DNA from: Myxococcales bacterium
GTDB lineage: Bacteria; Myxococcota_A; Polyangia; Polyangiales; Houyiibacteriaceae
Assembly (NCBI GenBank): GCA_019637115.1
Contig: JAHBWH010000060.1
Span: forward strand, 1-41,448
Direction of reading: 5' to 3'
DNA: 41,448 nucleotides
Shown one piece after another: positions 8,746-16,978 of this stretch (the stretch's first letter is position 1; each line of letters starts with the position of its first letter). The position numbers and the translations under genes were made by a program. The notes beneath the pieces are model-generated. The model saw nothing but the letters and a program-made list of their open reading frames with translations, did no database searches and was not told the DNA's origin.

Positions 8746-9624
8746 ATGAGGCCGGAGCCGTGGTCGTTCGAGGGCGTCGAGGGGCTCGAGTCGCTCGTGT
8801 CGCTCGTGGAAGGACGACGCGTGGCGGCGCTCACGGGCGCCGGGATCAGCACCGAGAGCGGCATCCCGGACTATCGCGGGCCCGAGACCCGGCGTCGGGC
8901 GCGCAACCCCATCCAGTACCGCGACTTCCTCGGCAGCGAGGAGGGACGGCGCCGCTATTGGGCGCGGGCGCTCGTGGGCTGGCGGCGCTTCTCGTCGACG
9001 ACCCCGAACGCGGCGCACCACGCGCTCGTCGCGCTCGAGCGCGCGGGGGCGCTGACCGGCGTGGTGACGCAGAACGTCGATCGCCTCCACCACGCCGCGG
9101 GCAGCCGCGCCGTCGTCGAGCTCCACGGGACGCTCCACGACGTCGTCTGCCTCTCGTGCGGCGACGTGTCGCCTCGGCAGGAGCTCCAGGAGACGCTCGA
9201 GCGCCTCAACCCGCACTACGTCGCGCTCGCGGCCGAGATGGCTCCCGACGGCGACGCGGAGGTCGAGCGTGGGCGAGCGCTCCGTGCGGACCAGTCCTTC
9301 GCCGACTTTCGGCTCGTCTCGTGCCGTCGTTGCGGCGGGCCGCTCAAGCCGCACGTCGTCTTCTTCGGCGAGGGGGTCCCGAAGGAGCGCGTCGACGCCG
9401 CCTGGGCGATGGTCGACGCGGCCGAGGTGCTCCTCGTCGTCGGCTCGTCGCTCGCGGTCTTCAGCGGCTACCGCTTCGTGCGCGGCGCCGCGCGCCGCGG
9501 GCAGCCGATCGCGATCGTGAATCTCGGGGAGACGCGCGGCGACCTCCACGCGACCGTGCGCGTGGACGCGCGGGCGGGGGTCGTCTTGCCGGCGCTGGCG
9601 GCGCGCGTCGCGGCCCGTGCGTGA
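8746..9624 (+). CDS. Sirtuin (SIR2-family NAD-dependent protein deacylase), class II/SIRT4-like
   Basis: 292 aa. NAD-binding motif GAGIST at residues 31-36, then [16 protein letters not shown] and the catalytic His in ELHGTL. Two Cys pairs (CLSCG and CRRCGG) form the zinc site, and [10 protein letters not shown] binds the ribose. The spacing between the Cys pairs and the segment NPIQYRDFL resemble class II (SIRT4-type) sirtuins more than the CobB type. It should remove acyl groups from protein lysines in the cytoplasm, consuming NAD+; lipoamidase-like or ADP-ribosyl activities reported for SIRT4 relatives cannot be excluded. The ATG at 8746 lacks a clear ribosome binding site. It is divergent from the minus-strand gene ending its control region at 8573. 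Confidence 0.93.
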   Translation: MRPEPWSFEGVEGLESLVSLVEGRRVAALTGAGISTESGIPDYRGPETRRRARNPIQYRDFLGSEEGRRRYWARALVGWRRFSSTTPNAAHHALVALERAGALTGVVTQNVDRLHHAAGSRAVVELHGTLHDVVCLSCGDVSPRQELQETLERLNPHYVALAAEMAPDGDAEVERGRALRADQSFADFRLVSCRRCGGPLKPHVVFFGEGVPKERVDAAWAMVDAAEVLLVVGSSLAVFSGYRFVRGAARRGQPIAIVNLGETRGDLHATVRVDARAGVVLPALAARVAARA

Positions 9625-9700
9625 GCGGGGTTCTCGTGCCGTCGCGCCAGTAGGTCGATTCGACGCGGGGATGTGCGCTCGCGATCCGCGCCGTACGCGC

Positions 9701-9706
9701 TATCCT
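9701..9706 (+). promoter_or_regulatory. Putative -10 element TATCCT
   Basis: TATCCT lies 8 nt before the ATG at 9715, and no Shine-Dalgarno is visible between them. It supports that ATG as start of the lipoprotein gene. Confidence 0.35.
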
Positions 9707-9714
9707 CCCGTACC

Positions 9715-10521
9715 ATGACACGGCGATGGTTCAGCCTGGTTGTCCCGCTCGCCCTCCCATGGGCGCTGGCGTGCGCGACTCCGAGCGCCACCGGCCCGAG
9801 CGAAGCCGCGAGCGCCGGAGGTGAGGGCGGTGAGGCGAGCGGCGAGGCGACGGCCGAGGCGCAGCGCGCCGACGCCCACGAGCGCGGCCCCTTGGGCGCG
9901 CTCCACGCAGGCGACACGCTCACCTACCTGGTGCACGACGCGACCGGCGATCACCGCGCGTATTACCTCGTGCACGAGGTCGTGCGGCGGGGCGACGCGG
10001 TGGCGGTCCGGCTCCGCCCGATCGGCGCGCCGGTCGGCGAGTCGCTCGTGATCTTCGGCGGGTGGATCGTCGCCGGCCCCGAGGGGGTGCTCGCGCTCGA
10101 ACCCCACGTCTCGCTCGGCGAGCCGGGCTTCGTGCCCATCGGCGTCGACGGGGCGCTCGTCACCGAGGCTCGGGGGATGGTCGCTTGGCGCGTGCCCCCG
10201 CGCTGGTCGAACGCCGACGCGCGCGCCTTCGAGACCGACGCCGTCGACGGCTGGCGCCTCGCGGACGTCCACGACGCGATCGAGGGGCCCGTGCGCGGCG
10301 AGGGCTGCGTGCGGCTCGAGCGCTCGGACGCGTCGATCACGACGGCGTTCGTCGTGTGTCGGAACGTCGGCGTCTTGCGGATGGAGCGGCGCGGCGAGGG
10401 CGACGAGAGCGACGGAAGCTGGCGCCTCGTCGACCTCGGCGCAGCGGCGGGAGAGCTCGACGATCAGCCGCTCGGCGCGGGCGTGGAGGGGCCGAGCGCG
10501 GACCGCGGCGCGATCCCATGA
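9715..10521 (+). CDS. Hypothetical lipoprotein
   Basis: 268 aa from ATG 9715. The signal peptide runs from Arg-Arg through a hydrophobic core to Cys near residue 20 (ALACATPS), typical of a lipoprotein. A Gly/Ala/Glu/Ser-rich linker follows, then a folded beta-rich region with two Cys (GEGCVRLE and FVVCRNVG) that could form a disulfide. No family was recognised. Its 3' end overlaps the YkgJ-type gene by 4 nt (ATGA), so the pair is translationally coupled. Confidence 0.75.
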   Translation: MTRRWFSLVVPLALPWALACATPSATGPSEAASAGGEGGEASGEATAEAQRADAHERGPLGALHAGDTLTYLVHDATGDHRAYYLVHEVVRRGDAVAVRLRPIGAPVGESLVIFGGWIVAGPEGVLALEPHVSLGEPGFVPIGVDGALVTEARGMVAWRVPPRWSNADARAFETDAVDGWRLADVHDAIEGPVRGEGCVRLERSDASITTAFVVCRNVGVLRMERRGEGDESDGSWRLVDLGAAAGELDDQPLGAGVEGPSADRGAIP

Positions 10522-10829
10522 GCGAGCTCGACTGCCTGACGTGCGGCGCGTGCTGCCGCACCGGCCACGACGGACGCATCCTGATCCCGCCGGAGGATCT
10601 CGTGCGCTGGCGCGAGATGGGGCGGGAGGACCTCGCTCTCGCCGTCCAGCCAGGGCACTTCGGCCTCGACGCCTTCGCGACCCACGAGGACGGCCGCTGC
10701 GTCCACCTCGGCACCGAGCTCAGCCCCAACGCCTGTCAGATCTACGAGATCCGAGGCACCACCTGCCGCGACTTCGAGCGTGGCAGCGCGCAATGCCTCG
10801 AGTTCCGCCGGGACTTCGGCATCGACTGA
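10518..10829 (+). CDS. YkgJ-family cysteine-cluster protein
   Basis: 103 aa. The Cys pattern CLTCGACC near the N-terminus, CVHL in the middle and CQIY...CRDF...C towards the C-terminus is that of the YkgJ/UPF0153 'Fe-S or Zn chelating' family. Members are cytoplasmic and presumed to bind a metal cluster; biochemical function is unknown. It begins inside the stop of the preceding lipoprotein gene (ATGA overlap). Immediately after its stop there is a long inverted repeat (10830-10864). Confidence 0.85.
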   Translation: MSELDCLTCGACCRTGHDGRILIPPEDLVRWREMGREDLALAVQPGHFGLDAFATHEDGRCVHLGTELSPNACQIYEIRGTTCRDFERGSAQCLEFRRDFGID

Positions 10830-10864
10830 GTACGCGAGGGAGGAGTCGCCGCCTCTGCGCGTAC
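10830..10864 (+). terminator. Inverted repeat directly after the YkgJ-type gene, possible terminator
   Basis: Arms beginning GTACGCG and ending CGCGTAC, with GGAGG and CCTC inside, can pair into a GC-rich stem of about 12-13 bp with one bulge and a loop of about 6 nt. There is no T-tract, so intrinsic termination is uncertain. It lies upstream of the metal importer and could instead be an operator or mRNA structure. Confidence 0.4.
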
Positions 10865-10949
10865 CAAGCGAGCGGGCCGCGTTCCTCGGCGACCGCGTCG
10901 TCGCCCCGCTTCGACAGCCCCGGCAGCCGTGGCATCCTCTCCGCTCCTC

Positions 10950-11894
10950 ATGCGATTCACGCTCCGATCGCCGATCGCTCGGCTCGCGCTCGTCGCGCTG
11001 CTCGGCGTGCTCGTCGGGTGCGGCGCGGAGCGTGGGAGCGCGGCCGCGACCGTGCGACCGAAGGTCGCGGTCTCCATCTTCCCGCTCTTCGACGTCACCC
11101 GGCGGGTCGCGGGGGAGCGCTTCGAGGTGCTCTGCGTGCTCCCGCCCGGGACGACGGAGCACAGCTACGATCCGGGCCCGCGGGAGGTCGCGAGCTTCTC
11201 GGACACGGCGCTCGCGATCGGCGTCGGGCTCGAGCTCGACACGTGGCTGCAGCGCATCGTGCGCGGCGTGTCGCCGCGCGCGCGCTTCCTCGAGCTCGGC
11301 CCCTCGCTCGACCCGCGGCGCATGACCGCGCCGGAGGTCGGCGTGCTCGGCCACGACCACGACCACGACCACGGGCACGCCCACGGCGGGCCAGATCCTC
11401 ACTTCTGGCTCGATCCGCGCCGGATGGAGCGCGCGGTGGACGCGATCGTGGAGGCGCTGGTCGAGCTCGATCCGGACGGCGCGGCGGGGCTCCGCGCGCG
11501 GGGCGAGGCCGAGAAGGCCGCGCTCCGCGAGCTCGACGCCGCCATCGAGGCTGCCTCGCGGCGCTGGCGCAAGCGCGAGATCGTCACCTTCCACGGGTCG
11601 TTCGGCTATTTCGCCGAGCGCTACGGCCTGCGGGTCGTCGCGGTCGTCGAGCCCTTCCCGGGCCGCGAGCCGAGCCCGCGCTACGTCCGCGAGGTCGTCG
11701 ACGCGCTCGGACGCGCCGAGGCGGCGGCGCTCTTCTACGAGCCGCAGCTCGATCCCCGGCCTGCGCGCGTCATCGCGCGCGAAGCGGGGCGCCCGATCTT
11801 CGAGCTCGACCCGCTCGGTGGGGGGCCTGGCCGCGAGAGCTACGAGGCGCTCCTCCGCTACGACGTGTCGGTGCTGGACGAGGCGCTCCGCTGA
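10950..11894 (+). CDS. znuA: Zinc/manganese ABC transporter, substrate-binding lipoprotein (ZnuA/TroA-like)
   Basis: 314 aa from ATG 10950; a GTG at 10929 is also possible. Signal peptide with lipobox LVGC near residue 24. Cluster A-I metal-binding protein: His in TTEHSYDP, His in PDPHFWLDP, His in FHGSFGYFAERYGL and Asp in FELDPLGG provide the metal ligands. A His/Asp-rich loop of about 13 residues (alternating HD and HG) sits between the first and second ligand His; such loops are typical of zinc rather than manganese binders. It captures metal in the periplasm for the ATPase and permease encoded downstream. No clear Zur or Fur box was seen upstream. Confidence 0.9.
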   Translation: MRFTLRSPIARLALVALLGVLVGCGAERGSAAATVRPKVAVSIFPLFDVTRRVAGERFEVLCVLPPGTTEHSYDPGPREVASFSDTALAIGVGLELDTWLQRIVRGVSPRARFLELGPSLDPRRMTAPEVGVLGHDHDHDHGHAHGGPDPHFWLDPRRMERAVDAIVEALVELDPDGAAGLRARGEAEKAALRELDAAIEAASRRWRKREIVTFHGSFGYFAERYGLRVVAVVEPFPGREPSPRYVREVVDALGRAEAAALFYEPQLDPRPARVIAREAGRPIFELDPLGGGPGRESYEALLRYDVSVLDEALR

Positions 11895-11916
11895 CGCTCG
11901 CGTGGCGCGCGCGCGG

Positions 11917-11964
11917 GTCGTCGCACGGGCCGTCGCGCGGGTCGTCGCGCGGAGCGTTGCGCGC
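11917..11964. repeat. Four 12-bp tandem repeats between importer genes
   Basis: Units resembling GTCGTCGCGCGG start at 11917, 11929, 11941 and 11953. They fill the 136-nt gap between the binding-protein gene and the ATPase gene and, if translated, give only an Ala/Arg/Val repeat. This is the reason for placing the ATPase start downstream at 12031. Confidence 0.7.
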
Positions 11965-12030
11965 GACGAGCGAACGTTGGATGGTCCCCCGGCCGCGGCC
12001 GCGCGGCGCCTCGACCCACCCCGATCTCAC

Positions 12031-12795
12031 GTGTCCTCCGAGCCCCGGCCAGACCCCCGACCACCCGCTCGCGCGCTCGCGTTCGAGGCCCGCGGCGTGT
12101 GCAAGCGCTTCGGCGATCGCGTCGTCCTCGAGGACGTCTCGTTCACCATCGACGAGGGCGAGCTGCTCTGCCTGCTCGGGCCCAACGGCGCCGGCAAGAG
12201 CACGCTCGTGCGCGTCGCGCTCGGGCTCCTCCGCGCCGACGCCGGAGAGGCGCGCTGTCCGGCCAGCGGCGTCGGCTACGTCCCGCAGACGAAGGCGTTC
12301 TCGCGAACCTTCCCTGCGAAGGTAGAGGAGCTGGTCACCGCGGGGTTGCGAGGGCGCTGGCCGTGGCGCGTCCGGGCCAGCGAGCGCGCGAAGGTGGAGG
12401 CCGCGCTCGCTCAGGTCGGCGCCGCGCACCTCTACGGGGCGTCGCTCGCCACGCTCAGCGGCGGCGAGTTGCAGCGCGCGTTCCTCGCGCGCGCGCTCGT
12501 GCGCGCCCCCGCGCTCCTCGTGCTCGACGAGCCGGAGACGGGCGTCGACGTCGGCGGGCGCGACGAGCTCGCGTCGCTCCTCCGCGCGCTCGCGACCGAG
12601 CGCCGGATCGCCGCGCTCATCGTGACGCACCACCCCGAGCTCGTCGCGCGGGTCGCCGATCGCGTCGTCCTCCTCGATCGCGTGGTGCGCGCGTGGGGGA
12701 CGCCCCGCGAAGTGCTCGGTTCGCTGCCTGGCGACGCGTCGTCGACGCCTCCTTCGGATCCGCGCGCGGGCCCGTCGACGGAGGAGTCCGCGTGA
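12031..12795 (+). CDS. znuC: Zinc/manganese ABC transporter, ATP-binding protein
   Basis: 254 aa from a GTG at 12031. The frame is open further upstream, but that stretch is low-complexity repeat. Walker A GPNGAGKST near residue 50, Q-loop VPQT, signature LSGGELQR, Walker B LLVLDEPETGVD and switch His in VTHH are all intact, so it should hydrolyse ATP. It fits the metal-importer ATPases that pair with ZnuB/MntB-type permeases. The C-terminal tail after about residue 235 is Ser/Pro-rich and probably disordered. Gene order (binding protein, ATPase, permease) argues for one operon, although gaps of 136 and 187 nt of repetitive DNA separate the genes. Confidence 0.92.
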   Translation: MSSEPRPDPRPPARALAFEARGVCKRFGDRVVLEDVSFTIDEGELLCLLGPNGAGKSTLVRVALGLLRADAGEARCPASGVGYVPQTKAFSRTFPAKVEELVTAGLRGRWPWRVRASERAKVEAALAQVGAAHLYGASLATLSGGELQRAFLARALVRAPALLVLDEPETGVDVGGRDELASLLRALATERRIAALIVTHHPELVARVADRVVLLDRVVRAWGTPREVLGSLPGDASSTPPSDPRAGPSTEESA

Positions 12796-12982
12796 CGAGG
12801 AGCCCGCGCGACGAGGAGACCCGCGAGCCAGGGGGCCTGCGTCACGAGGAGCCCCGTGTGACCAGCAGCTTCGCGGTACGACGGGCCCCGCGTGGGCGTG
12901 GAGCGCCGGACGCGGCCTCCGACGGCGCAACGCGTATGCCCACCGGGGGAGGCGCACGTGATCGCCCGTCGAAGGGAGCCGC

Positions 12983-13810
12983 ATGGAGCTGCTGACCGAG
13001 CCCTTCTCCCACGCCTTCATGGTGCGGGCGCTCGTCTGCGGGCTCGCCGTCGGCGCGGTCTGCGCGAGCCTCGGCGTCTTCGTCGTGCAGCGCGGGCTCT
13101 CGTTCGTCGGCGACGGGCTCGCGCACGCGGCCTTCGGGGGCATCGCGCTCGGGCTCCTGCTCGACGTCAGCGTCGCGCACGCGATGTGGGTCGCGCTCCC
13201 TTTCACGTTCTGCACCGCGCTCGGCATCGCGTGGGTGCTGCGCTCGGGTCGCGTGCACGGCGACGTCGCCACCGGCGTCTTCTTCGGCGTGACCTTCGCG
13301 CTCGGCGTGCTCTTGCTCGGGTTCCGGAGCCCCGACCGCGCGATCGTGAGCGTCGAGAGCATCCTCTTCGGGAGCATCCTCGCCATCGGCCAAGAGGAGC
13401 TCGTGGTCGTGCTCGCCACCGCGAGCGTCGTCGGCCTCGCCCTCGCCGCGTGCTGGAGCCGGCTCGCCTACGCGACCTTCGACGCCGAGCTCGCCCGCGC
13501 GAGCGGGGTGCCGGTCGCTCGCCTCGACTACCTCTTGCTCGGCCTGACCGCGGTCGTGGTCGTCGTCTCCGTCCAGACCGTCGGCGTGGTGCTCGTCAGC
13601 AGCTTCATCATCATCCCCGCGGCGACCGCGGGCCTGCTCGCGCGGACCTTGCGGGGGGTGACGCTCGTCGCGATCGCGCTCGGGACGGCGGGCGCGGCGG
13701 TGGGCCTCGTCGCGAGCTACCACCTCGACGTGGCCAGCGGCGCGACGATCATCCTCACGCTCGGCGCCATCTTCTTCGTCGCGCTCCTCACGCGCCGCGC
13801 GCACGGGTAG
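12983..13810 (+). CDS. znuB: Zinc/manganese ABC transporter, permease
   Basis: 275 aa. The ATG at 12983 is preceded by GAAGGGAG, a good ribosome binding site. There are about eight hydrophobic helices. Early motifs GVFVVQRGLSFVGDGLAHAAFGG and later VSSFIIIPAATA are typical of ABC-3 family (ZnuB/MntB/TroC) permeases; the conserved cytoplasmic loop (GLSFVGDGLAHA) contacts the ATPase. It completes the importer. The 187 nt upstream are low-complexity, with repeated GACGAGGAG-like words and no gene. Confidence 0.93.
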   Translation: MELLTEPFSHAFMVRALVCGLAVGAVCASLGVFVVQRGLSFVGDGLAHAAFGGIALGLLLDVSVAHAMWVALPFTFCTALGIAWVLRSGRVHGDVATGVFFGVTFALGVLLLGFRSPDRAIVSVESILFGSILAIGQEELVVVLATASVVGLALAACWSRLAYATFDAELARASGVPVARLDYLLLGLTAVVVVVSVQTVGVVLVSSFIIIPAATAGLLARTLRGVTLVAIALGTAGAAVGLVASYHLDVASGATIILTLGAIFFVALLTRRAHG

Positions 13811-13867
13811 CGGCGCGGCGTGCCGAAAACTTGCGCTCGACGACGGCCTCCGGGTAGCGACGGAAGG

Positions 13868-14635
13868 ATGCGGGCCCCCTTCGTCGCCGTCGCGCTCAGC
13901 CTCGCCCTCGCGGCGAGCGCGGTCGCCGACCGCGGCGGCGGGACGGATCCGACCCGCGGCGAGGACGCCCGGCCCCTCCCACGTCGAAGCCGGAGCGTCG
14001 GGCTCCCCTTCCGCGGCGCGCTCCGCGACGGGGTGCTCCTCCGCGAGTCGCGGCACGTGCGCTACGTGACGGAGTACGCCGGCACCGGCAACCACTGGGG
14101 TACGTGGGAGATGGTGCAGTTGCTCGAGCGCGCCGCGTATCGGGTCGCGCGGCGCCTGCCCGGCGCGAAGCTCTCGGTCGGTGAGCTGAGCGCGGAGCGC
14201 GGCGGCCGCATCCCCGGCCACGCCTCGCACCAGAGCGGGCGCGACGTCGACCTCGGCTTCTACATGCTCGACGCGCGCGGTCGCCCCTACGATGCGTTCG
14301 CGTTCGCGTCGTTCGGCGCCGACGGTCGGGGCTTGCCGCCCAATCAATCGCTCACCTTCGATGACGCGCGCAACTGGGAGTTGGTCGCGAAGCTCGTCGC
14401 CGACGGCGACGCGCGCGTGCAGCACCTCTTCGTCGCGCGTCACCTCAAGGAGCGCTTGCTGGCCGAAGGCCGTCGGCGACGCGCGCCGCAGGTGGTGCTC
14501 GATCGCGCCGCGGCGGTGATGTCGCAGCCCGCGGGGCACCCGCACGCCAATCACTTCCACCTGCGCATCTACTGCTCGCCCTCGAACCGTCCCGCGTGCC
14601 GAGACCAGGGCACGCGGCACCCTTGGGCGCCCTGA
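13868..14635 (+). CDS. mepA: Penicillin-insensitive murein endopeptidase (MepA, peptidase M74)
   Basis: 255 aa from ATG 13868, which has GGAAGG immediately upstream. N-terminal signal peptide ending around AVAD, then the LAS-type metallopeptidase domain. The zinc ligands are visible as His and Asp in SHQSGRDVDLGF (near residue 121) and His in HANHFHLRIYC (near residue 226). It should cleave D-Ala-meso-DAP crosslinks in the periplasm. The N-terminal segment RSVGLPFRGAL..GVLL..S is typical of the family. It follows the metal importer by 57 nt, which is suggestive because the enzyme is zinc-dependent, but co-regulation is not shown. It converges with mtnA, 7 nt apart. Confidence 0.92.
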   Translation: MRAPFVAVALSLALAASAVADRGGGTDPTRGEDARPLPRRSRSVGLPFRGALRDGVLLRESRHVRYVTEYAGTGNHWGTWEMVQLLERAAYRVARRLPGAKLSVGELSAERGGRIPGHASHQSGRDVDLGFYMLDARGRPYDAFAFASFGADGRGLPPNQSLTFDDARNWELVAKLVADGDARVQHLFVARHLKERLLAEGRRRRAPQVVLDRAAAVMSQPAGHPHANHFHLRIYCSPSNRPACRDQGTRHPWAP

Positions 14636-14642
14636 CGGTTTC

Positions 14643-15746
14643 TCAATCCTTCTTCAGCAGGGCGCGAGGCGTCTCGCCGTCGCGCGGGCGGAAGACGCCT
14701 CGTTCGGTGTAGATGGCGTGCACGAGGCGCGCGGGCGTCACGTCGAAGGCCGGGTGTCGGCAGTGGATCCCGTCGGCGACGATGCGCGCCTCGCCGATGC
14801 GCGCGACCTCGTCGCGGCTGCGCTCCTCGATGGGGATGCCCGCGCCGTCGGGGGTGCTCAGATCGATCGTGCTCCACGGCGCGGCGACGGTGAAGGGGAT
14901 GTCGTGCGCGTCGGCGAGCACGGCGACGCCGTAGGTGCCGATCTTGTTCGCCACGTCGCCGTTCGCGGCGATGCGATCGGAGCCGACGACGCACCACTGC
15001 ACCTCGCCGCGCTGCATGAAGTGCGCGGCCATGCCGTCGGTGATCACCTCCACGGGGATCTCGTCCATGTGGAGCTCCCACGCCGTCAGGCGCGCGCCCT
15101 GCAGGTAAGGCCGCGTCTCGTCGGCGAGCACGCGGATCTTCTTGCCTTGCTCGTGCGCCGCGCGGATGACGCCGAGCGCGGTGCCGTAGCCCCCCGTCGC
15201 GAGCGAGCCCGCGTTGCAGTGGGTGAGGATCGTCGCGCCCTCGGGCACGTCCGGCGCGCCGAGCGCGCCCATCGCCCGGCAAGCCGCGACGTCTTCGAGG
15301 TGGATCGCCTCCGCCTCCTCGCGCATCGCCTCGTAGCGCGCCTCCGGATCGAGCTTCGCGACGTCGGCCGCGCGCCGCCCCATGCGGGCGATGGCCCACG
15401 CGAGGTTCACCGCGGTTGGGCGCGTCTGGCCGAGGATCCGGCTCGCCACGCCGTTGGCGAGCAGGAACGCCTTGGCGTCGCCGCGCTCCTGACGCGCGAG
15501 CAAGACCAGCGCGTACGCCGCCGCGATGCCGATCGCGGGGGCCCCGCGGACGACCATGGCGCGGATGGCCTCGGCGACCTCGTCGGGCTTCTTGCAGCGC
15601 TGGTAGACGACCTCGCCCGGAAGCTTGCGCTGCTCGAGGAGGAGGACCTCGCCCGTGGCGGGCTCGTACTCGACCGCGAAGAACGCGACGGGCGCGGGGC
15701 CGCCGGCCCCGGAGAGCGGCGCGCGAGAGAGCTCGGGGAGGGTCAT
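14643..15746 (-). CDS. mtnA: S-methyl-5-thioribose-1-phosphate isomerase
   Basis: 367 aa, close to the usual length of about 350. Methionine-salvage enzyme converting methylthioribose-1-phosphate to methylthioribulose-1-phosphate in the cytoplasm. The catalytic Cys is in [10 protein letters not shown] near residue 177, and the catalytic Asp is in [19 protein letters not shown] near residue 255. The N-terminal [12 protein letters not shown] is also characteristic and separates it from eIF2B-like relatives. No other methionine-salvage genes are adjacent in this window. The start ATG at 15746 is placed by the expected N-terminus; the ribosome binding site is weak. Confidence 0.95.
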   Translation of the reverse strand: MTLPELSRAPLSGAGGPAPVAFFAVEYEPATGEVLLLEQRKLPGEVVYQRCKKPDEVAEAIRAMVVRGAPAIGIAAAYALVLLARQERGDAKAFLLANGVASRILGQTRPTAVNLAWAIARMGRRAADVAKLDPEARYEAMREEAEAIHLEDVAACRAMGALGAPDVPEGATILTHCNAGSLATGGYGTALGVIRAAHEQGKKIRVLADETRPYLQGARLTAWELHMDEIPVEVITDGMAAHFMQRGEVQWCVVGSDRIAANGDVANKIGTYGVAVLADAHDIPFTVAAPWSTIDLSTPDGAGIPIEERSRDEVARIGEARIVADGIHCRHPAFDVTPARLVHAIYTERGVFRPRDGETPRALLKKD

Positions 15747-15775
15747 GGGAGGCGATAGCAGGCGCGAGGGGGCGC

Positions 15776-16978
15776 TCAACCCTCGGCGAGCACGAGGTAC
15801 TCGTAGAGGGCGCGGTTCGAGTTGCGCTTGCGCAAGACCTCGACCGTCGCGCGCCGGAAGCCCGCGCGCTCGAGCGCCTCTGCGTAGAGCGACTCGACCG
15901 GCACGAGCTCGCCGTAGAACGACGAGTTGCCGACGACGTAGGCGACGCGGCCACCCTCGCGGACGTGCGGGCGGAGCGCGCGAAGGTGCGTGTCGAGGTC
16001 TTCGAAGTAGCGCTCGAGGTAGCGCGTCAGCAGCGGCCCGTTCTTGGGGTGGGCGGCGAAGACTCGAGGGAGGATCGCCGCCAGGGGCGTGGCCACGGGG
16101 GCGCTCGGGCGCCAGCGGTCGAGGCGGCTCGTCGCGACGCCCCACGTGCCGCCGATGGCCTTCCAGTCGAGCTCGCCGGCCTCGCGCGCCTCACGGAGAT
16201 GGCCCGTCCAGTACATGTAGGGGCGCAGCTCGCGGACGTAGGAGATGCGGTTGGGGTAGGGGGGCGAGGTGATCACGAGGTCGAAGCGCGCGTCCCCGAG
16301 CGTGCGCAGCGCGCGCGCGTCGTCGCGGCGGAGGGTGGCGCTCGCGCGTGGCCGCGCGGTGGCGCCGTCGAGCACGTGCGCGAGGTCCTCGGCGAAGCGC
16401 GCGCGCACGGCCCGCTCGTCGTGGTCGGGCGCGTCGCCGAACGACATCGAGACGTGGTCGAAGCGCGCGCCGGAGAGCGCGACGACGCTGCGACAGAACG
16501 CGACCGTCACGAGGTCACGGGCGGCTCCGGCGGGGGCGCGGTCGAGCGCCGCTTTGAGGCGGCAGAGCGCGTCCAGCGCGCTGGGGCTCCACCAGCGCTC
16601 GATGCGGTGGATCGGCGGCGGCGGGGTGGGCGCGCCGCGGGTGGCGGCGACCCTCGTCCCCAGCGCCTCCGCGGCCCTCAAGGTGCGCACGTCGTGCCGT
16701 CGGAGCTTCGCCCGGCCGAGCCAGACGAGGAAGGGGTTGAGCTCGGTGGCCACGGCGTCGAGGCCGCGCTCGGCCGCGCAGAGCGGCGTGGTCGCGCTGC
16801 CGCCGAAGGGGTCGAAGACGCGCGCGCCCTCGAAGCGATCGAGCAGCGCCTCGACGATGCGCACCGAGTACGCGGGCGTCAGGCGGAGCCAGCCGTGCCT
16901 CCCGCGGGAGACGTTCCCGCGGAAGGTGAGGTCGTCGCGGCGACTCGTCGGGAGGACAGGCGGCGGTCCTCCGGTCAT
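15776..16978 (-). CDS. Putative DNA methyltransferase (amino-methyltransferase, SPPY type), no restriction partner
   Basis: 400 aa. SAM-binding motif DPFGGSATT near residue 54 and catalytic motif [11 protein letters not shown] near residue 238, the (D/S/N)PPY signature of enzymes that methylate exocyclic amino groups (N6-adenine or N4-cytosine). The order is FGG-motif first and SPPY second. In the common beta-class enzymes the order is reversed, so this belongs to a differently permuted group. No endonuclease is adjacent, so it may be an orphan epigenetic or defence methylase; an RNA or other amine substrate is less likely. Its ATG overlaps the stop of the kynureninase-like gene by 4 nt. Confidence 0.82.
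   Translation of the reverse strand: MTGGPPPVLPTSRRDDLTFRGNVSRGRHGWLRLTPAYSVRIVEALLDRFEGARVFDPFGGSATTPLCAAERGLDAVATELNPFLVWLGRAKLRRHDVRTLRAAEALGTRVAATRGAPTPPPPIHRIERWWSPSALDALCRLKAALDRAPAGAARDLVTVAFCRSVVALSGARFDHVSMSFGDAPDHDERAVRARFAEDLAHVLDGATARPRASATLRRDDARALRTLGDARFDLVITSPPYPNRISYVRELRPYMYWTGHLREAREAGELDWKAIGGTWGVATSRLDRWRPSAPVATPLAAILPRVFAAHPKNGPLLTRYLERYFEDLDTHLRALRPHVREGGRVAYVVGNSSFYGELVPVESLYAEALERAGFRRATVEVLRKRNSNRALYEYLVLAEG

Noticed and set aside
7405-9549. Long minus-strand frame extending the AhpD-like gene across the sirtuin gene
   Set aside because: Only the last 185 codons look like a protein; the rest is the complement of the sirtuin and spacer. A good ribosome binding site marks the ATG at 7962.
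10062-10517. Upstream extension of the YkgJ-type gene
   Set aside because: Overlaps the lipoprotein gene in another frame with an Arg-rich translation; the ATG at 10518 in an ATGA overlap starts exactly before the first Cys cluster.
11818-12030. N-terminal extension of the ATPase gene
   Set aside because: Translation is an Ala-Arg-Val repeat from the 12-bp array and overlaps the binding-protein gene; the ABC domain begins after the GTG at 12031.
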